Positions 1-5,342 of a stretch of 5,342 nt of DNA are shown here, in pieces. The stretch's first letter is position 1, and every line of letters begins with the position of its first letter. Position numbers and translations under genes: made by a program. Origin of the DNA: an uncultured Alistipes sp. (GTDB lineage Bacteria > Bacteroidota > Bacteroidia > Bacteroidales > Rikenellaceae); NCBI GenBank assembly GCA_947173915.1, contig CAMWGZ010000087.1, positions 1 to 5,342 of the forward strand. The letters are read 5' to 3'. The notes beneath the pieces are model-generated. The model did not search any database and was not told the origin of the DNA. It saw only the letters and a list, made by a program, of their open reading frames with translations.

Positions 1-71
1 AGTCGTTCAACGACATCCGCGTGGGCGATATCGTCGAGGGCTACGAGCAGGTCGAAGTAAAACGCAACTAA
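1..71 (+). CDS. infB: Translation initiation factor IF-2, C-terminal end only (partial)
   Basis: Only the last 22 codons and the stop are present; the reading frame enters with the third codon position phase at base 3 and ends at TAA 69-71. The visible peptide is SFNDIRVGDIVEGYEQVEVK followed by RN. This matches the conserved end of IF-2 domain IV (the fMet-tRNA-binding C2 region), where a phrase such as F-x-D-I/V-x-x-G-D-x-I-E-x-Y/F-E closes the protein. IF-2 is the GTPase that brings initiator tRNA to the small ribosomal subunit and promotes subunit joining. The rest of the gene lies off the left edge. Only 21 bases separate it from the CoA-transferase, with no terminator between, so read-through is possible. 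The call rests on a short but distinctive tail. Confidence 0.85.
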   Translation, partial: SFNDIRVGDIVEGYEQVEVKRN

Positions 72-92
72 TCTCTACAAAAACGATAAGAA

Positions 93-1412
93 ATGAACGC
101 TCAGATCAAATTCACGACGGCCGCCGAAGCCGTCAAGGTCATCAAATCGGGGGATCATATCCACCTGAGCAGCGTAGCATCGGCACCCCAGTGCCTCATC
201 AAGGCCATGTGCGAACGCGGCGCCAACCATGAGTTCAAGGACGTGCACATCCACCACCTCCACACCGAGGGTCCGGCACCCTATGCCGACCCTCGGTTCG
301 AGGGCATCTTCCAGCTCGACTCCTTCTTCGTGGGCGGCAACGTCCGCAAAGTGACTCAGAGCGGTTATGCCGATTATATTCCGATCTTCCTGAGCGAGAC
401 CCAGAAGCTCTATCGTTCGGGCGTAGTCCCCTGCGACGTGGCGATGATCCAGGTTTCGACACCCGACAAGCACGGCTACGTGTCGCTCGGCACGTCGGTC
501 GATGCGACCCTCGCCGCCGTCGAGACGGCCCGCACGGTCATCGCGGTGGTCAATAAGTACGTTCCCCGCTCGTTCGGCGACGCGATGATCCACTGCTCGA
601 AGATCGACCTGTTCGTCCAGGACGATATGCCCCTCGAGGAGGCTCATTTCACCGAACCCAACGAGATCGAGACCCGCATCGGCAAGCACTGCGCGGCGCT
701 GATCGAGGACGGCGCGACGCTCCAGATGGGCATCGGCGCGATCCCCAACGCGGTGCTGGCGCAGCTCGGCGGCCACAAGAACCTGGGCATCCACACCGAA
801 ATGTTCGCCGACGGCGTGCTGCCGCTGGTCGAGAAGGGCATCATCAACGGCGAGGCCAAGAACATCGACAAGGGCAAGATGGTCTCGACCTTCCTGATGG
901 GTTCGCAGCGGGTTTACGACTTCATCGACGACAACCCCGGCGTGCTGATGATGGACGTGGGCTACACCAACGACCCCTTCGTCATCGCCAAGAACGACCG
1001 CGTGACGGCCATCAACTCGGCCCTGCAGGTCGATATCACGGGACAGGTGTGCGCCGACTCGCTGGGCACGAAGTTCTATTCGGGTGTCGGCGGCCAGATC
1101 GACTTCATCTACGGTGCCTCGCTCTCGAAGGGCGGCAAGGCGATCATCGCCATGCCCTCGATCACGAACAAGGGGGTATCGAAGATCTCGCCCGAGCTGA
1201 CCTGCGGTGCCGGCGTGGTCACCACCCGCAACCACATCCACTGGTTCGTCACGGAGAACGGTGCCGTCGATCTCTACGGCAAGAGCCTCCAGGAGCGTGC
1301 CCGCCTGATCATCTCGGTGGCCCATCCTTCGGCTCAGGAGGAGCTGGACCGCGCGGCTTTCGAGCGCTACGGCCAGCACCACCACTATATCAAGGGCTAC
1401 ATGAGCAAGTAA
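93..1412 (+). CDS. Acetyl-CoA hydrolase/transferase family protein (4-hydroxybutyrate or butyryl-CoA:acetate CoA-transferase type)
   Basis: This is a complete 439-residue class I CoA-transferase of the acetyl-CoA hydrolase/4-hydroxybutyrate CoA-transferase family, the usual length for the family. These cytosolic enzymes move CoA between an acyl-CoA and a carboxylate, often acetate, through a glutamyl-CoA thioester. The N-terminal half (about 1-190) and C-terminal half (about 200-430) form the two related lobes. The likely catalytic glutamate is E236 in GIHTEMFADGV (codon 798-800). Other family signatures are MGIGAIPNAV (212-221), the CoA-site glycine segment SGVGGQIDF (330-338), and HIHWFVTENG followed by VDLYGKSLQERA near the C-terminus. 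The ATG at 93 follows an A-rich leader (acgataagaa) with no real Shine-Dalgarno sequence, which is normal in Bacteroidota. In gut Bacteroidota such enzymes serve acetate, succinate/4-aminobutyrate or butyrate metabolism. Sequence alone does not fix the substrate, and no pathway partner is adjacent. The family call is firm; the substrate is open. Confidence 0.93.
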   Translation: MNAQIKFTTAAEAVKVIKSGDHIHLSSVASAPQCLIKAMCERGANHEFKDVHIHHLHTEGPAPYADPRFEGIFQLDSFFVGGNVRKVTQSGYADYIPIFLSETQKLYRSGVVPCDVAMIQVSTPDKHGYVSLGTSVDATLAAVETARTVIAVVNKYVPRSFGDAMIHCSKIDLFVQDDMPLEEAHFTEPNEIETRIGKHCAALIEDGATLQMGIGAIPNAVLAQLGGHKNLGIHTEMFADGVLPLVEKGIINGEAKNIDKGKMVSTFLMGSQRVYDFIDDNPGVLMMDVGYTNDPFVIAKNDRVTAINSALQVDITGQVCADSLGTKFYSGVGGQIDFIYGASLSKGGKAIIAMPSITNKGVSKISPELTCGAGVVTTRNHIHWFVTENGAVDLYGKSLQERARLIISVAHPSAQEELDRAAFERYGQHHHYIKGYMSK

Positions 1413-1434
1413 CGGGAACAACCCCGACGCACAG

Positions 1435-1465
1435 AAAAAGGAGAGTCGCAACGACTCTCCTTTTT
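1435..1465. terminator. Bidirectional intrinsic terminator between convergent genes
   Basis: A perfect 14-bp inverted repeat (1435-1448 against 1452-1465) encloses a 3-base loop (CAA). The core GGAGAGTCG/CGACTCTCC is flanked by AAAAA on the left and TTTTT on the right, so each strand's transcript ends in a hairpin plus a U run. It lies 22 bases after the CoA-transferase stop on the + strand and 19 bases after the small hypothetical gene's stop on the - strand. It therefore serves both converging units. Confidence 0.92.
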
Positions 1466-1484
1466 CGTTTCGAGCGACAAAGCC

Positions 1485-1688
1485 CTATCGGGAGATCCGA
1501 TGGCACGGCATTCCCATAGGACGCGCAGCAGCGCTGCTCCCCGAAGCCGACATATTCCGGAAAAGCAGCTCCCCGTCGAACACGGCGCGGACGACATGTC
1601 CGTTCGTATCGACGGCATCGACGCTGATCGAATAAACCTCCTCCTCGCGGGCAATCGCCGCCGCAAAAAAGAGGAAAGATTTTTTCAT
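1485..1688 (-). CDS. Small hypothetical protein (67 aa)
   Basis: I do not recognise the family. The ORF runs from ATG 1688-1686 to TAG 1487-1485. The protein begins MKKSFLFFAAAIA, a lysine pair then a short hydrophobic run, and goes straight into REEEVYSISVDAVDTNGHVV, which looks like alternating beta-strand, then AVFDGELLF and a Ser/Ala/Arg-rich tail. The hydrophobic run is only about 10 residues, so a signal peptide is doubtful. Three things support a real gene: codon choice like its neighbours (GTC, GAT/GAC, TCG, GCG/GCC), a terminator 19 bases after the stop, and isolation from the PAP2 gene upstream by another terminator. A 74-codon ORF on the opposite strand (1500-1724) reads as low-complexity Arg/Ser/His sequence and is less credible. 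No function can be assigned. Confidence 0.6.
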   Translation of the reverse strand: MKKSFLFFAAAIAREEEVYSISVDAVDTNGHVVRAVFDGELLFRNMSASGSSAAARPMGMPCHRISR

Positions 1689-1715
1689 GACAACGTAAAT
1701 TCAGAGTTCACGATG

Positions 1716-1745
1716 GTAAGGTAATATAATAAAAATCGTCGCAAA
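1716..1745 (-). promoter_or_regulatory. Possible Bacteroidota-type promoter for the small gene
   Basis: On the - strand, TTTG (1745-1742) is followed after 18 bases by TACCTTAC (1723-1716), 27 bases before the ATG at 1688. The Bacteroidota primary sigma factor prefers TTTG near -33 and TAnnTTTG near -7, with about 19-21 bases between. The -7 element matches only in part, the spacing is short, and the -33 element lies inside the PAP2 terminator hairpin. This is a weak call, made because the gene needs a promoter between that terminator and its start. Confidence 0.22.
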
Positions 1746-1766
1746 GCAACTCTTCGCGACGATTTT
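1732..1766 (-). terminator. Intrinsic terminator of the rpoN-PAP2 unit
   Basis: An 11-bp perfect stem pairs AAAATCGTCGC (1732-1742) with GCGACGATTTT (1756-1766). It can extend past one mismatch by three more pairs (1744-1746 with 1752-1754), leaving a 5-base loop. On the - strand it begins 22 bases after the PAP2 stop and is followed by TTTTTATTATATT, a good U-rich tail. It separates the PAP2 gene from the small hypothetical gene. Confidence 0.88.
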
Positions 1767-1788
1767 CAATTACATAACAACGCTTGTT

Positions 1789-2403
1789 TCAGACGAAAAG
1801 AATGATGCAGGAGGCGATCGCAGCGCCGGCCGCGAAACCGCACGCCACCTGCGCCGGAGTGTGGTATCCCAACTGCAGGCGGGCCGCAGCCAGCGCCCCG
1901 GCTCCCGTCAGCGCCAGGGCCAGTGGCCAGACGGTATCGCCCCCGGCGGCACCGATCCAGAAGAGAATGGCCGAAACGGTCCCCATGCCCGTCAGGTGGA
2001 GGCTGATCTTCCAGAAGCAGGAGACCGCGAGGCAGAAAGCCGCGCAGCCGGCCCCGCAGAAGACGAAGCGGCTCAGGGCATGCGCCCCGGGCACCCGCAC
2101 GACAGCCAGCGCGCAGAGCGTATAGCAGAGGGTCATGAGCGCCAGCGGCACGATCCGGTCGCTGCGGCGGCTCAGCTCCAGATCCCCGATCTTGCGGTAG
2201 CTGCGCAGCAGCGCGAGCGACAGCGCCGGGACGAGCACGGTAAAGAGCACCACCGACCACGAAAGATAGCACTTGATCCGCAGCGGATAGAGCGCCGCAT
2301 ACCCCGTGCGGCCGCAGAGCAGCGCCGCGATCATGTACAGCGGCAGCAGCAGGGGATGCAAAAGCCCGGAAACGATCCGGGCCGGAAGCATGCGGGCAGC
2401 CAT
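1789..2403 (-). CDS. PAP2-family integral membrane protein, divergent active site
   Basis: This is a hydrophobic protein of 204 residues with about six predicted membrane segments (roughly 8-30, 46-68, 85-104, 109-130, 140-168, 182-204), the usual topology of membrane PAP2 lipid phosphatases. Motif-like blocks sit in the right order. RRSDRIVPL (79-87) stands where the first basic motif KX6RP is expected. KISLHLTGMG (132-141) stands in place of PSGH. ARLQLGYHTPAQVACG (174-189) resembles the third motif SRX5HX3D, with Gln at the position usually held by Asp. Bacteroidota carry a recognisable group with this K-I-S-x-H and H-T-P-A-Q pattern, annotated as PAP2, so a polyprenyl or lipid phosphate substrate is only an inference. 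I chose ATG 2403-2401, two bases after the rpoN stop and 5 bases after an AGGTG. A GTG at 2409-2407, overlapping the rpoN stop, is the alternative (206 aa). Translational coupling to rpoN is likely. Confidence 0.78.
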   Translation of the reverse strand: MAARMLPARIVSGLLHPLLLPLYMIAALLCGRTGYAALYPLRIKCYLSWSVVLFTVLVPALSLALLRSYRKIGDLELSRRSDRIVPLALMTLCYTLCALAVVRVPGAHALSRFVFCGAGCAAFCLAVSCFWKISLHLTGMGTVSAILFWIGAAGGDTVWPLALALTGAGALAAARLQLGYHTPAQVACGFAAGAAIASCIILFV

Positions 2404-2405
2404 CG

Positions 2406-3821
2406 TCACACCTGTTTGCGCAGGCGCGCCACCGGAATGCCCAGCATCTCGCGGTACTTGGCCACCGTGCGGCGGGCGATGCGGTAGCCCTTCGCGTTGA
2501 GAATATCCATCAGCGTCTCGTCCGTGAGCGGGCGGTGCTTGTCCTCCTCATCGACGCACTGCTGGAGGATCTGCTTGATGGCGTGGCTCGACACCTCCTC
2601 GCCGCTCTCGGTCTGCATCGCCTCCGAAAAGAGCGACTTGAGCAGAATGATGCCGAACTGGGTCTGCACGTACTTGCTGTTTACCACGCGCGAGATGGTC
2701 GATACGTCGAGTCCCGTGCGGTCGGCGATGTCCTTGAGGATCATCGGGCGGAGCTTGCTCATGTCGCCGTCCTTGAAATACTCCTGCTGGTAGTCGAGAA
2801 TCTCCTGCATGGTGCGCATGAGGGTGTCATGCCGCTGCTTGATGGCCGACAGGAACCACTTGGCCGAGTCGATCTTGCTCTTGACGAACTGCACCGCCTC
2901 GCGGTTCTCCTCCTTGACCCGGCCGTCGGGCGACACCATGTCGCGCATCATCTCCACGTAGCGCTGGTTGATCCGCGCCTCGGGCAGATTCCTCGAATTG
3001 AGCGACAGATCGAAGCGACCCTCGTGGTAGTCGAGCAGGAAATCGGGGGTAATGTAGGGCGTGGTGTCCGTCCCTCCCTCCGAATAGAGGTTGCCGGGAC
3101 GGGGCGAGAGGCGGCGGATCTCCTCGATCGCCTCGCGGAACTCGTCGCGCGAGACCTGCAGGCGCGCCATCAGCTTTTCGTAATGTTTCTTGACGAACTC
3201 GTCGAAATAGCTCTTCAGGATCTTGAGCGCCAGCCGGCGGGCCGGCGTGTCGAGCCGCTGCTGCTCCATCTGCAACAGAAGGCACTCCTGGAGGTTGCGG
3301 GCACCCACGCCGGCAGGCTCCAGATCGTGGATGATCCGCAGCAGCCCTTCGAGCCGTTCGGCCGTAACGTCGATCCCGAGCGCGAAGGCCACGTCGTCGG
3401 CGATCGTCTCCAGGTCGCGGCGCAGGTAGCCGTCCTCCTCGATGCTGCCCACCAGATAGACCGCCAGCCGCATCTCCTCCTCCGAGAGGTTGCGGTAGCC
3501 CAGCTGCTCGACCAGATACTCCTGCAGCGAGCGGCCTCCCACCAGAGGTGCCTGGCGCGGCTTGTCGTCTTTCGAAATGTTGTTGATGCGGCTCTTGTAG
3601 GAGGGGGTGTCGTCCTCGCGCAGATACTCCTCGACGGAGATCTGCTGCGGCTCCTCTTCGGAGAGATGCTCGTCCTCCTCCAGCACGATATTCTCCTCGA
3701 TCTCGCGCTTGATGCGCTGTTCGAGCTGCATGGCGGGAAGCTCCAGCAGCTTGATCATCTGAATCTGCTGGGGCGAGAGTTTCTGCTGCAAGGTCAGTAC
3801 CTGCTTCTGCATGATTGACAT
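2406..3821 (-). CDS. rpoN: RNA polymerase sigma-54 factor RpoN
   Basis: This is a complete sigma-54 of 471 residues. Sigma-54 binds core RNA polymerase, recognises -24/-12 promoters and needs an AAA+ enhancer-binding activator to open DNA. The N-terminal activator-interacting region has QQKLSPQQIQMIKLLELP (residues 12-29). A strongly acidic linker follows (about 43-67), then the core-binding domain (about 96-290). Next comes the DNA-binding part with the helix-turn-helix ILKDIADRTGLDVSTISRVV (361-380) and YVQTQFG (384-390). The diagnostic RpoN box ARRTVAKYRE lies at 449-458, close to the C-terminus LRKQV. The frame stays open upstream to 3950, but that extension crosses the asnS terminator and does not look like RpoN. 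I therefore start at ATG 3821, after the A-rich leader AAAAGAAGCT; a second ATG at 3812 (MQKQVLTLQQKL) is nearly as good. No activator gene or -24/-12 site is evident in this window. Confidence 0.96.
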   Translation of the reverse strand: MSIMQKQVLTLQQKLSPQQIQMIKLLELPAMQLEQRIKREIEENIVLEEDEHLSEEEPQQISVEEYLREDDTPSYKSRINNISKDDKPRQAPLVGGRSLQEYLVEQLGYRNLSEEEMRLAVYLVGSIEEDGYLRRDLETIADDVAFALGIDVTAERLEGLLRIIHDLEPAGVGARNLQECLLLQMEQQRLDTPARRLALKILKSYFDEFVKKHYEKLMARLQVSRDEFREAIEEIRRLSPRPGNLYSEGGTDTTPYITPDFLLDYHEGRFDLSLNSRNLPEARINQRYVEMMRDMVSPDGRVKEENREAVQFVKSKIDSAKWFLSAIKQRHDTLMRTMQEILDYQQEYFKDGDMSKLRPMILKDIADRTGLDVSTISRVVNSKYVQTQFGIILLKSLFSEAMQTESGEEVSSHAIKQILQQCVDEEDKHRPLTDETLMDILNAKGYRIARRTVAKYREMLGIPVARLRKQV

Positions 3822-3929
3822 AGCTTCTTTTCCAATTTTCTGCGGCCGGCGCAACGCGGACCGCAAGGATTCTTCATTCGATTGACTGCAATTACCCTGT
3901 TGCAAGAACGGTGCCATTTCGTGAAGAAA
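3822..3929. other. asnS-rpoN intergenic remainder, rpoN leader
   Basis: About 108 bases lie between the asnS terminator hairpin and the rpoN start. Because a terminator precedes it, rpoN is expected to have its own promoter here. I see no convincing TTTG/TAnnTTTG pair; TAATTGC in the middle of the stretch is only a partial -7 match. The last bases before the rpoN ATG are purine-rich and would serve as the ribosome-landing site. I see no conserved RNA structure. Confidence 0.35.
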
Positions 3930-3960
3930 CTCCCGTCCGACGGCGAACATCGAACGGGAG
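3930..3960 (-). terminator. Probable intrinsic terminator after asnS
   Basis: On the - strand, CTCCCGT (3960-3954) pairs with ACGGGAG (3936-3930). The stem extends through a U-G wobble and three more pairs (CGA with TCG), giving 11 pairs around a 9-base loop. It is followed by TTTCTTCAC, a modest U-rich tail. The hairpin starts 26 bases after the asnS stop. The tail is weaker than in the other two terminators here, so some read-through into rpoN is possible. Confidence 0.68.
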
Positions 3961-3986
3961 CAACTCCGCCTTATCGGGACAATACG

Positions 3987-5264
3987 TTAGAATTCAGCAT
4001 TCTTCGGCGTGCGGGGGAAAGGAATCACGTCGCGGATATTTCCCATGCCCGTCACGAAAAGCAGCAGGCGCTCGAAGCCCAGGCCGAAGCCCGAGTGCGG
4101 GGCCGAGCCCCAGCGGCGCGTGTCGAGGTACCACCAAAGCTCCTCCTTGTTCATACCCAGCTCCTCCACGCGGGCGAGCAGCTTGCCGTAGTCGGCCTCG
4201 CGCTCCGAACCGCCGATGATCTCGCCGATCTTCGGGAAGAGCACGTCCATCGCCCGGACGGTCTTGCCGTCCTCGTTCTGCTTCATGTAGAAGGCCTTGA
4301 TCTGCTTGGGGTAGTTGATCAGGATGACCGGACGCTTGAAGTGCTCCTCGACCAGGTAGCGCTCGTGCTCCGACTGAAGGTCGCAGCCCCAGTCGCACGG
4401 GAATTCGAACTTGCGGCCCGAAGCCTTGAGAATCTCCACGCCCTCGGTGTAGTCCAGCCGTTTGAAGTCGTTGGCCAGAACGAAGTTGAGCCGCTCGATC
4501 AGGCCGTTGTCCCACATCTTGTCCATGAACTCCAGATCCTCGCGGCAGTTCTCCAGCGCATAGCGGATCAGGTACTTGAGGAAATCCTCCGCCAGCTCCA
4601 TGTTGTCCTCCAGCTCGAAGAAGGCCATCTCCGGCTCGATCATCCAGAACTCCGACAGGTGGCGCGGCGTGTTCGAGTTCTCGGCCCGGAAAGTGGGACC
4701 GAAGGTATAGATGCGTCCCAGCGCCAGGGCACCCAGCTCGCCTTCGAGCTGTCCCGAGACGGTCAGGCTGCACTGACGGCCGAAGAAATCCTGGGCATAG
4801 TCGATCTTTCCCTCCTCGGTGCGGGGCAGGTTGTTCATGTCGAGGGTCGTGACCTGGAACATCGCGCCGGCACCCTCGCAGTCCGAGGCCGTGATCAGCG
4901 GGGTGTGCAGGTAGTAGAAGCCCCGATCGTTGAAATATTTGTGGATGGCGAAAGCCATCGCGTGGCGGATGCGCAGGATCGCACCGAAGGTGTTGGTGCG
5001 CGGACGCAGGTAAGCGATGTCGCGCAGGAATTCGAGCGAATGGCCCTTCTTCTGCAACGGGTAGCTCTCGGGATCGGCCGTGCCGTAGATCTCGATCCGG
5101 TCGGCCTGCACCTCGACACCCTGCCCCGCGCCGCACGAAGCGACCAGACGGCCGTCCACGCGCAGGCAGGCTCCGGTGGTGATGCGGCGGAGCAGCTCCT
5201 CGTCGAATTTCGCCAGATCGACCACGATCTGCATGTTGCGCACGCAGGAACCGTCGTTCAGGGC
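3987..5264 (-). CDS. asnS: Asparaginyl-tRNA synthetase, 5' end missing (partial)
   Basis: This class IIb aminoacyl-tRNA synthetase charges tRNA-Asn with asparagine in the cytosol. The visible part is 425 codons plus TAA; family members are usually about 465 residues, so roughly 40 N-terminal residues are missing. The frame opens with ALNDGSC before VRNMQIVVD, the end of the N-terminal OB-fold anticodon-binding domain, so the GTG at 5243 is an internal Val codon and not the start. Class II motifs are present: motif 1 around [14 protein letters not shown] (98-111 of the fragment), motif 2 in [20 protein letters not shown] (187-206), and motif 3 in [12 protein letters not shown] (392-403). [16 protein letters not shown] and [10 protein letters not shown] are typical of bacterial AsnRS. 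The truncation is artificial: at 5265 genomic sequence gives way to sequencing adapter. The gene reads toward rpoN, with a probable terminator between them. Confidence 0.96.
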   Translation of the reverse strand, partial: ALNDGSCVRNMQIVVDLAKFDEELLRRITTGACLRVDGRLVASCGAGQGVEVQADRIEIYGTADPESYPLQKKGHSLEFLRDIAYLRPRTNTFGAILRIRHAMAFAIHKYFNDRGFYYLHTPLITASDCEGAGAMFQVTTLDMNNLPRTEEGKIDYAQDFFGRQCSLTVSGQLEGELGALALGRIYTFGPTFRAENSNTPRHLSEFWMIEPEMAFFELEDNMELAEDFLKYLIRYALENCREDLEFMDKMWDNGLIERLNFVLANDFKRLDYTEGVEILKASGRKFEFPCDWGCDLQSEHERYLVEEHFKRPVILINYPKQIKAFYMKQNEDGKTVRAMDVLFPKIGEIIGGSEREADYGKLLARVEELGMNKEELWWYLDTRRWGSAPHSGFGLGFERLLLFVTGMGNIRDVIPFPRTPKNAEF

Positions 5265-5342
5265 CTGTCTCTAATACACATCACCGACCCAACCACACCG
5301 TACTAGAGAACTGATCCCGGCTACGGCTTGAAAAAAAAAAGT
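5265..5342 (+). other. Illumina Nextera adapter read-through with poly-A (non-genomic)
   Basis: The parts occur in the exact order of a Nextera i7 adapter read out of a short insert. 5265-5283 matches the mosaic end CTGTCTCTTATACACATCT at 17 of 19 bases. 5284-5298 matches CCGAGCCCACGAGAC at 11 of 15. 5299-5306 is CGTACTAG, identical to the N702 index. 5307-5330 matches the P7 complement (beginning ATCTCGTATG, ending CTGCTTG) at 15 of 24, including a final GGCTTG against TGCTTG. Poly-A fills 5331-5340, then GT. By my hand count 51 of 66 adapter bases agree without any gap. The substitutions fit low-quality read ends. This segment should be trimmed; it encodes nothing. Confidence 0.95.

Noticed and set aside
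75..1451. 458-codon - strand ORF opposite the CoA-transferase
   Set aside because: It is rich in Val, Arg, His, Asp and Leu with no recognisable domain, as expected from antisense of GC-rich coding DNA. The + strand frame is an unambiguous CoA-transferase, and the ORF runs through the terminator hairpin.
1500..1724. 74-codon + strand ORF opposite the small hypothetical gene
   Set aside because: Its start is not preceded by a plausible leader, its composition is Arg/Ser/His-rich, and it would cross the promoter region of the - strand gene. The - strand frame fits the flanking terminators better.
1681..1790. AT-rich patch as a sign of an inserted element
   Set aside because: It is explained by a terminator with its U-rich tail and the leader of the small gene. 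There are no flanking repeats or transposase remnants.
1766..2272. 168-codon - strand ORF in another frame of the PAP2 gene
   Set aside because: It is a Gly/Arg/Pro/Ala-rich out-of-frame shadow; the PAP2 frame has clear membrane segments and motifs.
2535..3818. 427-codon + strand ORF opposite rpoN
   Set aside because: It is antisense to a fully conserved sigma-54 gene, with repetitive Leu/Val/Arg/His/Asp composition. There is no independent support for it.
2406..3821. Possible sigma-54-dependent -24/-12 promoter near rpoN or its neighbours
   Set aside because: I saw no TGGCAC-N5-TTGC-like site properly placed before a gene. On the - strand a TGGCACCGTTCTTGC stretch upstream of rpoN (about 3917-3903) resembles the pattern, but it may be chance, and rpoN self-dependence is not supported by anything else here.
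5265..5342. Possible novel terminal repeat, attachment site or poly-A-tailed element at the right end
   Set aside because: Its parts match the Nextera adapter in order and spacing, including an exact index sequence, so a biological explanation is unnecessary.

Overview
The window looks like a fragment of a GC-rich Bacteroidota chromosome, most plausibly Alistipes or a relative in the Rikenellaceae. I base this on protein style (AsnRS, RpoN and IF-2 read like Bacteroidota versions), on a Bacteroidota-type divergent PAP2 membrane protein, and on start sites with A-rich leaders and little or no Shine-Dalgarno sequence. The genus is an inference. The DNA is ordinary housekeeping and metabolic sequence, with no mobile element, CRISPR array or defence system. 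The last ~78 bases are not genomic: they are Illumina Nextera adapter read-through.

Layout. On the + strand, bases 1-71 are the last codons of infB (translation initiation factor IF-2). A complete acyl-CoA:carboxylate CoA-transferase of the acetyl-CoA hydrolase/4-hydroxybutyrate CoA-transferase family follows at 93-1412. It ends at a symmetrical hairpin (1435-1465) with an A run on one side and a T run on the other, so it can stop transcription from both directions.

From there everything is on the - strand. Read in its own direction, the order is: asnS (asparaginyl-tRNA synthetase, 5264-3987, 5' end missing), a hairpin terminator (3960-3930), rpoN (sigma-54, 3821-2406), a divergent PAP2-family membrane protein that starts almost on the rpoN stop codon (2403-1789), a strong terminator (1766-1732), and a 67-codon hypothetical gene (1688-1485) that runs into the shared terminator. 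rpoN and the PAP2 gene are probably co-transcribed. asnS seems separated from them by its own terminator, and the small gene appears to be its own unit.

The right end. From 5265 the sequence matches the Nextera mosaic end, the read-2 primer complement, an exact 8-base N702 index (CGTACTAG), a degraded P7 sequence and poly-A, in that order. asnS is therefore cut by a library artefact, not by a biological event, and any ORF that runs into this region is spurious at that end. I found no convincing previously undescribed system here. The items most worth checking are the adapter, the atypical PAP2 active site, the small isolated gene and the unresolved substrate of the CoA-transferase.
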